Positions 1 through 4,905 of a DNA stretch of 9,124 nt are shown here, piece after piece. The position numbers and the translations under genes were made by a program. The notes below the pieces were generated by a model that saw nothing but the letters and a program-made list of their open reading frames with translations, did no database searches and was not told the DNA's origin. The DNA lies in the NCBI GenBank assembly GCA_022711695.1, contig JAKLEJ010000113.1, positions 1 through 9,124 on the forward strand, read 5' to 3'. The first letter of the stretch is position 1; every line of letters begins with the position of its first letter. Source of the DNA: Verrucomicrobiota bacterium (GTDB lineage: Bacteria > Verrucomicrobiota > Verrucomicrobiia > Limisphaerales > JACRJZ01).

Positions 1-64
1 GTGGGGCGATCAAAATTTCACACTGGAACATCAAAGTTGCACAGGGGTGGAACATCAAAGTTGC
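1..64 (+). repeat. Left end of the IS: three repeated transposase-site-like units
   Basis: The 17-base string TGGAACATCAAAGTTGC occurs exactly at 24-40 and again at 48-64, a 24-base period. A diverged outer copy (TCAAAATTTCAC) starts at 10, which is 21 bases before the matching position of the middle copy. The reverse complement of the right end carries the same unit (GGAACATCAAAATTGCAC, 1531-1548). Tandem units at transposon ends are usually transposase binding sites; that role is inferred here. Confidence 0.85.
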
Positions 65-175
65 GAATCGACTTGGGCCCCCTTGCGGGCGACTCGGCCC
101 TCTGCTTTAGTCTGGCCTGTTGGCCTGCAGGATACGGCTCTGCGGAAGCGCAACCGGAGCGGCACGGTCAACCAG

Positions 176-257
176 GGTTGAGTCTCCCTTCGACTCCGCC
201 GTGAGGCTGATCGGCCTCACGGCGTTTTTGTGTCCTCGAAGGGAGGACTCATCAACC
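176..257 (+). promoter_or_regulatory. Nested-palindrome leader of the transposase gene
   Basis: This is part of the 65-285 non-coding leader between the left IS end and the transposase. An outer helix can form between 176-193 and 236-257. Ten contiguous pairs (CTCCCTTCGA with TCGAAGGGAG) are followed, after a one-base bulge, by four more, and after a three-base bulge by the GGTTG/CAACC pairs. It encloses the 11-bp hairpin at 197-224. A purine-rich Shine-Dalgarno-like GGGAGG (241-246) lies inside the right arm and would be paired with CTCCC. No start codon follows it at a normal distance. The structure probably limits read-through or translation of the transposase; that function is inferred. 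Nothing else recognisable was seen in 65-175. Confidence 0.6.
197..229 (+). terminator. Intrinsic-terminator-like hairpin inside the IS leader
   Basis: An 11-bp perfect stem pairs 197-207 (CGCCGTGAGGC) with 214-224 (GCCTCACGGCG), leaving a 6-base loop, and is followed at once by five T residues (225-229). This is the textbook form of a rho-independent terminator reading on the + strand. It lies between the left IS end and the transposase start, so it would stop transcription entering from outside, a known strategy of insertion sequences for limiting their own activity. If the transposase promoter is also upstream, the hairpin would act as an attenuator. Confidence 0.7.
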
Positions 258-285
258 CTGTCGGAAAGCGAAAAACTTTGGGGGT

Positions 286-304
286 TTGGGGGCAAAGCCC
301 CCAA
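286..304 (+). other. Hairpin over the presumed transposase start
   Basis: TTGGGGGC (286-293) pairs perfectly with GCCCCCAA (297-304) around an AAA loop. The stem covers the first in-frame TTG used here as the nominal transposase start, so if that start is real it would be hidden in mRNA secondary structure. The hairpin is directly visible; its role is inferred. Confidence 0.55.
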
Positions 305-1524
305 GCTGGCCGGATGCAAAAAGAAATCGTCAACTAATCCACCGACACGGAACTCCCTTCGTCCGCCACTTGTTGGCGCAACTGCGCAGCCACCGGCTGA
401 CGGTGGCCACGGTGGCCGAACAACTGGGCCTCTCGCCTCGTCGTTGTTACCAACTCTACCACCAGTACCTACGCGCTTGTGGACGCCGGCAGCAGGGGCA
501 GTGGACGCCCAAGCCCTCCGGAGGAAATCGTCGCCCCGCCTGGGCCCCGGCCGTAGAACAGTTGCTGCGCAAGCTGCTCGACGCCCGTCCCCCGGCCTCC
601 TACAGTTTTGCCGCCAGCGAGGTCCACCGGCGCTTGGGCCTGAAGTTGGCACGAGCCCAAGTGCGTCGCTGGGCTCACCAGCATGACCTGGCCGTCCATG
701 CGCGCCCGGTGCGCCCCAAGGCCCCGGTCAAGCGCTGGCAGCGTCAAGCCATTGGCGAGCTCTGGCAACTGGACGCCTCCCCCCACCCCTGGTTCCCAGG
801 CTCCGACCTTCAATACCCGCTCCTGGATCTGATCGACGACTGCTCACGCGTCATCACCGGGGCCCGCCTCTACGAACGCGAACTGCTCTTGAGTTACTTC
901 GATCTCCTGCCCGCCGCTTTCGCCCAATACGGACTGCCGCTCTGTCTCTACGTCGACTGCCACAGCTTCTTCCTGGCCCAGCAACCCGACGCCCTCACCC
1001 AGCTGGGCTGGGCCTTGAAGTTCTACGACATCTCCCTCCTTTATGCCCCAAACCCCCAGGCCAAGGGAAAGGTCGAGCGCTTGCATCTCTTCTGGCAAAA
1101 TCGCCTCCCCGCCCTCTTCGCCGCCGAAGCCATCACCAACGTCCCTCACGCCAACGCCTGGGTCGCCCAACTCCGTGAGCATCATAACCTCCACGAGAAG
1201 CATCGTGAGTTGGCCATGACCCCCCACCAGGCTTGGACTCGTGCTCAACGTGAAGGTCGCTCCGTCCTCCGCCCCCAACCCCCTTGTCCGTGGTGGCCCT
1301 ACGTCTGGAGCCTGCGCCTGCCGGTCAAGGTCGCTCCCGATGGAACCGTCCCGGTGGCCAACCAACGCCTCAAAATCGCCGCGCCCCCGGGCACCAAGCT
1401 CATCCGTTGTCAGCACCCCAACGGCTCCTACTCCGTCCTCGCCGCCCCTCCCCGCAAAGACACCAAACCCCTGGTGCTCCTCCGCTATGGACCATCCCCA
1501 ATCACGCCCCTCCCCACAGCCTGA
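286..1524 (+). CDS. DDE (rve integrase-core) transposase of the IS
   Basis: This is the transposase that would cut and join the element ends. About 412 residues from the nominal TTG. Residues ~15-65 look like a helix-turn-helix (TVATVAEQLGLSPRRCYQLY), followed by a second DNA-binding-like segment (~85-135, with PPASYSFAASEVHRR). The catalytic core spans ~155-270, with D163 in LWQLDAS, D224 in YVDCHSFF and E264 in QAKGKVER (39 residues between the last two). A C-terminal beta-rich tail ends near LIRCQHPNGSYSVLAAPP. The reading frame is open from 211 to the TGA at 1522-1524, but it has no ATG near the beginning and no Shine-Dalgarno before the TTG. An ATG at 314 in the next frame reads MQKEIVN and then stops; a one-base shift would join it to LIHRHGTPFVR, which resembles the N-terminus I would expect. 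The true start is therefore uncertain and the gene may carry a small 5' frameshift. Family: IS481-like/ISNCY, not firmly assigned. Confidence 0.9.
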   Translation: MGAKPPSWPDAKRNRQLIHRHGTPFVRHLLAQLRSHRLTVATVAEQLGLSPRRCYQLYHQYLRACGRRQQGQWTPKPSGGNRRPAWAPAVEQLLRKLLDARPPASYSFAASEVHRRLGLKLARAQVRRWAHQHDLAVHARPVRPKAPVKRWQRQAIGELWQLDASPHPWFPGSDLQYPLLDLIDDCSRVITGARLYERELLLSYFDLLPAAFAQYGLPLCLYVDCHSFFLAQQPDALTQLGWALKFYDISLLYAPNPQAKGKVERLHLFWQNRLPALFAAEAITNVPHANAWVAQLREHHNLHEKHRELAMTPHQAWTRAQREGRSVLRPQPPCPWWPYVWSLRLPVKVAPDGTVPVANQRLKIAAPPGTKLIRCQHPNGSYSVLAAPPRKDTKPLVLLRYGPSPITPLPTA

Positions 1525-1530
1525 GCCACT

Positions 1531-1575
1531 GTGCAATTTTGATGTTCCGCAAAAGTGCAACTTTGAAAGGTACAC
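1531..1575 (+). repeat. Right inverted-repeat end of the IS
   Basis: Two inverted units are seen: GTGCAATTTTGATGTTCC at 1531-1548 and a diverged GTGCAACTTTGAAA at 1555-1568. They are 24 bases apart, the same period as on the left. No third unit was found inside 1531, so the ends are asymmetric (three versus two). Possible outer tips are the ACA at 1572-1574 or at 1577-1579. Without the left flank the target duplication cannot be read. Confidence 0.85.
1539..1567 (+). promoter_or_regulatory. Candidate weak outward promoter in the IS right end
   Basis: TTGATG (1539-1544, four of six matches to the -35 consensus) is followed after exactly 17 bases by TTTGAA (1562-1567, three of six to the -10 consensus), pointing at pheT. 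The boxes overlap the repeat units, so the match may be accidental. It is listed because many IS ends drive the adjacent gene. Confidence 0.2.
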
Positions 1576-1610
1576 GACAAAGCCGAAACTGAGGGTTGCC
1601 TGCCGGGGCG

Positions 1611-1617
1611 GGAGGGG
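1611..1617 (+). promoter_or_regulatory. Shine-Dalgarno of the pheT upstream mini-ORF
   Basis: GGAGGGG lies 5-7 bases before the ATG at 1623 and 29 or more bases before the pheT ATG at 1646. It is the only strong ribosome binding site in front of pheT, and its spacing fits the mini-ORF, not pheT. Confidence 0.5.
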
Positions 1618-1622
1618 ATTTA

Positions 1623-1649
1623 ATGCCCGGCTCTGTGTTTGCACTATGA
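1623..1649 (+). CDS. 8-codon upstream mini-ORF overlapping the pheT start
   Basis: The ATG at 1623 has a good Shine-Dalgarno (1611-1617) and reads MPGSVFAL. It ends at TGA 1647-1649, which overlaps the pheT ATG (1646-1648) in an ATGA arrangement. That geometry is typical of translational coupling: a ribosome finishing the mini-ORF can restart on pheT. The peptide contains one Phe, so it is not a classic Phe-rich attenuation leader. It could also be a chance ORF in the short gap left between the IS and pheT. No function is known for the peptide itself. Confidence 0.4.
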   Translation: MPGSVFAL

Positions 1650-4087
1650 AAGTCACACTGAACTGGCTCAAGCAATACGTGGATTTCGACTGGTCGCCCG
1701 AGGAACTGACCGAGCGGCTGACCATGCTTGGGCTCGAGGTCGAGGGAGTCGGGAAGCTGGGTGGCGAGTTTCAAGGGGTGGTGGTGGCCCAGGTGCTGAG
1801 CCGCGACAAGCACCCCAACGCCGACAAGCTCTCGGTGTGCCGGGTGAACGACGGCCAGGGCGAGCGCCAGATCGTCTGCGGCGCGCAGAATTTCCAGGCG
1901 GGCGACAAAGTGCCGTTGATTCTGCCAGGACACACCCTGCCGGCCAAGCCGGGCCAGGCGCCGTTCACGCTCAAGGTGGGCAAGATCCGGGGCGTGGAGT
2001 CGCACGGCATGATGTGTTCCCCCCAGGAGCTGGGTCTGCCCGACGCAGTCGAGGGCTTGCTGATCCTGCCGCCGGAGGCCCGGGTGGGGCAGCCGTTCGC
2101 CGAATTCCTCGGGCGCGCCGGCAGCGACGTGGTGTATGACCTGGAAGTGACGCCGAACCGGCCGGATCTTAACAGCGTGATCGGGATCGCCCGCGAGATC
2201 AGCGCCCTCACCGGCAATCCGCTCCGGCTGCCGGACGCGCGTCCGCCGCAGGAAGCCTCGGCGGGCGAACCAGTCTGCTCGGAGCTGGTGTCTGTGCGCA
2301 TCGAGGATGCGAAGCTGTGTCCGCGCTACACGGCGCGGGTGGTGCGCGGGGTGAAGATCGGCCCCAGCCCGGACTGGCTGCGGCAAATCCTGGAAAAGGT
2401 GGGGCTGCGCAGCCTCGGCAACGTGGTGGACGTGACCAATTTCGTGATGCTGGAGACCGGGCAACCGCTGCACGCGTTCGATTACCACCTGGTGGCCCGG
2501 GCCTCCAACGGCCTGCCCACCCTGGTAGTCCGCCGCGCAGCCGCAGGCGAGGGCTTCACCACGCTCGACGGCCAGGCGCGGACGCTGGACGACCAGATGC
2601 TGCTGATCGCGGACGAATCCAAGGGCATCGCCCTGGCGGGAGTGATGGGCGGACAAAACTCCGAGATCAACGATCGAACCGTCGACGTCCTCATCGAGAG
2701 CGCCTGCTTCAACCCGTCGAACGTGCGCCGAACCTCGAAAACCCTGGGCTTGAAGACCGACGCCTCCTACCGTTTCGAGCGAGGGGCGGACATCGGCATC
2801 TCGGACTGGGCCGGTTTGCGCTGCGCCCAGTTGATACTCCAGACCGCCGGAGGCAAACTGGCGGGCGGGGTTGTGGACGCTTTTCCGGGAGCGGCGCAGC
2901 CCAGGGAAATCGCCTTGCGCCACGCCAAGACCGACGCACTGCTCGGTGTCGAGATCGCGCGCGAGGCGCAGGATGACTTCCTGAAGCGGCTCGGGCTCGA
3001 GGCAGTCTCCGCGACCCCCGAAGCCACCACCTTCCGCATTCCGACCTTCCGCGTGGATTTGAAGCGCGAGACGGATCTCATCGAGGAAGTCGCCCGTCTC
3101 TACGGGGTGGACAAGATTCCGGCGACGCCGCCGCGGGGGGCGAGCGGCGCCAACGAGTTCGACGCCACGCACGACCGGTTGGCGGAGGTGCGGCGGCTGC
3201 TGAGCGGGATGGGGCTGAACGAGGCCCAGGGCCAGACCCTGGTGGCGGAATCGGCCGCGCGGCTGGCGGGCGGCGCCGGCACGGTTCTGCTGGCCAACCC
3301 GCTGAGCAGCGACATGAACGCGCTGCGTCCCAGCCTGCTCCCCGGGCTGCTGGATTCCCTGCGGCACAACCTCAGCCGCCGCGTCGAGGATGTGGCCCTG
3401 TTCGAGGTGGGACGCGTCTTCAGCCGTCAAAACGGGACGGCGCGGGAAGAGCGCCGGGTGGCGATCGCGCTGAGCGGCCGCCGCCATCCCCTCTTCTGGA
3501 AGGGGGAGGATCGCGAAGCGCGCTACGATCTCTATGACCTGAAAGGGCTGCTGGAGGAGTTCCTCGAACAGTTCGGGCTGCGGGGTGTCGCCTACCAGCG
3601 GCGGACCGACAGCACCGGGCTGCTGCTGGAATCGGCGGCGCTGCTGCTGGGGGGAAAGCTGGCGCTGGGCGAGATGGGGCAGTTGCTGCCGGCGGTGGCC
3701 CGGCAATACGACCTTCGGGACCCGGTCATGCTCGCGGAACTGAACCTGGACCAGTTGCTGGCGCGGCGCAATCCGTCCAAGTCCTTCAAGCCGTTGCAGC
3801 CCTTCCCGAGCATCCGACGGGACGTGGCGATGCTGGTGCCGGAAGCCGTGACCCACGAGGCGGTTCTGACCGCGGTCCGGCAGATCCGGCCGGCCCATCT
3901 CGAGCGGGCGGATCTCTTTGACGTTTTCCGGGGCAAGAACATCCCCGCGGGCCAGAAGAGCTTGGCCTACGCCTTCACCTACCGGCACGCCGAACGCACG
4001 CTCACCGATGCCGAGGTGAACGCGGCTCACGAGAAGGTGGTCGAGCAGTTCCGCAAGAGCCTGCAGGCGGTCATTCGCGACGCCTGA
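1646..4087 (+). CDS. pheT: Phenylalanine--tRNA ligase beta subunit
   Basis: This is the beta subunit of the cytoplasmic alpha2-beta2 enzyme that charges tRNA-Phe; beta carries tRNA binding and editing of mis-charged Tyr-tRNA. 813 residues, normal for bacterial PheT. The start at MKVTLNWLKQYVD is the conserved N-terminus. Domains in order: OB-fold tRNA-binding (EMAPII-like) ~42-150; B3/B4 editing region ~215-385, with VVDVTNFVMLETGQPLHAFDY (260-280) and AGVMGG (331-336); B5 ~410-485; catalytic-like core ~490-710, with NPLSSDMNALRPSLLPGLL (551-569); C-terminal FDX-ACB anticodon-binding domain ~718-811, beginning FPSIRRDVAML. No frameshift or missing part was seen. pheS is not upstream here; an IS ends about 70 bp before the start. 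The reading frame happens to stay open back to 1241 through the IS end, but that extension is not coding. pheT itself lacks a Shine-Dalgarno (see the mini-ORF). Confidence 0.97.
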   Translation: MKVTLNWLKQYVDFDWSPEELTERLTMLGLEVEGVGKLGGEFQGVVVAQVLSRDKHPNADKLSVCRVNDGQGERQIVCGAQNFQAGDKVPLILPGHTLPAKPGQAPFTLKVGKIRGVESHGMMCSPQELGLPDAVEGLLILPPEARVGQPFAEFLGRAGSDVVYDLEVTPNRPDLNSVIGIAREISALTGNPLRLPDARPPQEASAGEPVCSELVSVRIEDAKLCPRYTARVVRGVKIGPSPDWLRQILEKVGLRSLGNVVDVTNFVMLETGQPLHAFDYHLVARASNGLPTLVVRRAAAGEGFTTLDGQARTLDDQMLLIADESKGIALAGVMGGQNSEINDRTVDVLIESACFNPSNVRRTSKTLGLKTDASYRFERGADIGISDWAGLRCAQLILQTAGGKLAGGVVDAFPGAAQPREIALRHAKTDALLGVEIAREAQDDFLKRLGLEAVSATPEATTFRIPTFRVDLKRETDLIEEVARLYGVDKIPATPPRGASGANEFDATHDRLAEVRRLLSGMGLNEAQGQTLVAESAARLAGGAGTVLLANPLSSDMNALRPSLLPGLLDSLRHNLSRRVEDVALFEVGRVFSRQNGTAREERRVAIALSGRRHPLFWKGEDREARYDLYDLKGLLEEFLEQFGLRGVAYQRRTDSTGLLLESAALLLGGKLALGEMGQLLPAVARQYDLRDPVMLAELNLDQLLARRNPSKSFKPLQPFPSIRRDVAMLVPEAVTHEAVLTAVRQIRPAHLERADLFDVFRGKNIPAGQKSLAYAFTYRHAERTLTDAEVNAAHEKVVEQFRKSLQAVIRDA

Positions 4088-4288
4088 TCCGGGCTCCTTT
4101 CGAGGAACCCTGGGTGGGAACGCCCTTTCGTCTCTGGGCGAGGGGTTTGGGCGTCTCTGGATCGCCTTGGGCATGCCTCGGACCCGATGCCATACAGAAA
4201 GGGCGCCCCCCGGAGCCCGATCGTTGTCACCTGATTGTCACATGGCTGCCTTGGCCCCGTCACAGACAGAGGCGTCATTTAGGTGAGT
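4086..4288. other. Non-coding gap with nested inverted repeats
   Basis: No gene is seen between the pheT stop and the next start region. An outer inverted repeat pairs 4086-4097 (GATCCGGGCTCC) with 4212-4222 (GGAGCCCGATC), with one bulged base. An inner one pairs 4121-4129 (CGCCCTTTC) with 4197-4205 (GAAAGGGCG). The interior has a direct repeat CGTCTCTGG (4129-4137 and 4152-4160) and a small hairpin GGCAT/ATGCC (4170-4174 and 4187-4191). Further right TTGTCAC occurs twice, 11 bases apart (4224-4230 and 4235-4241), a one-helical-turn spacing that could be an operator. No T-tract terminator was found after pheT. The nested arrangement could be a structured 3' region, a MITE-like remnant or chance in GC-rich DNA. 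Confidence 0.4.
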
Positions 4289-4364
4289 ATGAAAACGATT
4301 GAGGAATATGAGAATGTGGCGAACCTGGAAGGCCCATGGTGGTCCCTTTCTCGGCCGGCGCGCA

Positions 4365-4370
4365 GGGAGG
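4365..4370 (+). promoter_or_regulatory. Shine-Dalgarno deciding the start at 4376
   Basis: GGGAGG lies five bases before the ATG at 4376. The alternative ATG at 4289 has only AGGTGAG (4281-4287) almost abutting it, which is too close for good initiation. Confidence 0.6.
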
Positions 4371-4375
4371 AAAAG

Positions 4376-4861
4376 ATGACGCCGTGCGAAGACCCCTTGG
4401 AGATCCCCTGGGACCTGTCCGATTGGATCGACCGTTACACGCTGCTCGACTGGGTGGAGGAGGAAGTGGGCAAGCTCGACTGGAACAATCCCGAACTGAT
4501 TGAGGCGCTGCGCCAAGAGCCGGACTTTCGGCCGCGGATGCTGTTGACGCTGGTGACCTATGGCCACCTGACGCAGGTGTTCGGTTCCGAGGAACTCGAG
4601 GACAAGTGCTACAGCGACCCGGTCTTCAGGTCGATCTGCGAGGGCCGCCAACCCGAAGCGCGCGACCTGGCCCGGTTCCGCAGGGAGAACCGGGGATTGA
4701 TCAAAGTCTTGATCGCGCCGGTCCTCCTGCGAGCGGTGCGCCGGCACTTCAGCCTGGAAAACGATCTGCTGCCGGCCGGCTTGAAGAAGTTCGTGGTGGA
4801 CAACGCCGTCGAGAGGCTGGACTTCGCCCGGCACATGGATTGCCAGATCACGCCCGAGTAA
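4376..4861 (+). CDS. Orphan transposase N-terminal (DUF772-like) domain protein
   Basis: 161 residues from the ATG with the best ribosome binding site. The frame is open further upstream, and a longer form from ATG 4289 (190 residues, starting MKTIEEYENV) is possible, but that segment has weaker codon bias (more A/T third positions). Residues ~51-125 follow the pattern of the N-terminal domain of IS5/IS1182-type transposases: RPRMLLTLVTYGHLTQVFGS, an acidic SEELEDKCYSD, FRSICEGRQPEARDLARFRR and a helical stretch ending VLLRAV. In complete transposases a DDE catalytic domain of 200 or more residues follows; here the protein ends about 36 residues later at ITPE with no catalytic part. No terminal inverted repeats were found beside it, and no downstream remnant exists because the convergent gene ends at 4895. 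It is either a decayed transposase fragment or a free-standing, possibly domesticated DNA-binding domain. The N-terminal 40 residues (DLSDWIDRYTLLDWVEEEV) are acidic and Trp-rich and unrecognised. The family call is from pattern only. Confidence 0.75.
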   Translation: MTPCEDPLEIPWDLSDWIDRYTLLDWVEEEVGKLDWNNPELIEALRQEPDFRPRMLLTLVTYGHLTQVFGSEELEDKCYSDPVFRSICEGRQPEARDLARFRRENRGLIKVLIAPVLLRAVRRHFSLENDLLPAGLKKFVVDNAVERLDFARHMDCQITPE

Positions 4862-4869
4862 GCAGGCAG

Positions 4870-4905
4870 CTCGCCGGAAGGCGGGTCGGCGCTCTCAGTT
4901 GAGAG
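4870..4905. terminator. Hairpins between convergent genes
   Basis: Two adjacent stems lie in the 33-bp gap and the end of the minus-strand gene. CGCC-GGAA-GGCG (4872-4883, a GNRA-type loop, extendable by wobble pairs) is followed by a perfect CTCTCA-GT-TGAGAG palindrome (4892-4905). The minus-strand stop codon (4895-4897) sits inside the second. No T-run follows on either strand, so if they terminate transcription they are not canonical; they may instead protect 3' ends. Confidence 0.35.

Larger units (their letters stand above)
1..1575 (+). mobile_element. Insertion sequence with one DDE transposase ORF
   Basis: The element is bounded by inverted, internally repeated end motifs (1-64 and 1531-1575) around a single transposase gene. 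Both ends carry copies of a GGAACATCAAAGTTGCAC-like unit in opposite orientation, so the end pair is seen directly. The exact tips are not resolved. On the right the motif runs out near 1575-1580. On the left only nine bases precede the outermost unit, so the tip and any target duplication lie at or beyond the window start. There is no second ORF such as an istB-type ATPase. The single rve-type ORF suggests an IS481-like or unclassified (ISNCY-like) element related to those common in Verrucomicrobiota; the family name is an inference. Starting exactly at an IS end is also what a contig broken at a repeat would look like. Confidence 0.85.

Noticed and set aside
1..64. CRISPR-like array from the spaced repeats
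   Set aside because: The units are mirrored at the other side of a transposase gene, and the gaps are only about 7 bases, so they are IS end sites.
1..204. Short open frame running through the left IS end
   Set aside because: It is made of the repeat units themselves plus leader sequence, with no ribosome binding site and no known domain.
1241..1645. N-terminal extension of the pheT frame into the IS
   Set aside because: The conserved PheT N-terminus begins at 1646, and the upstream part is an out-of-frame translation of the transposase gene.
844..1725. 293-codon minus-strand frame across the transposase
   Set aside because: It is a shadow of the transposase and the IS end with low-complexity composition and no domain signal.
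1502..4174. 890-codon open frame on the minus strand opposite pheT
   Set aside because: pheT is unmistakable on the other strand. The antisense translation is Arg/Gln/His/Pro-rich and resembles no family.
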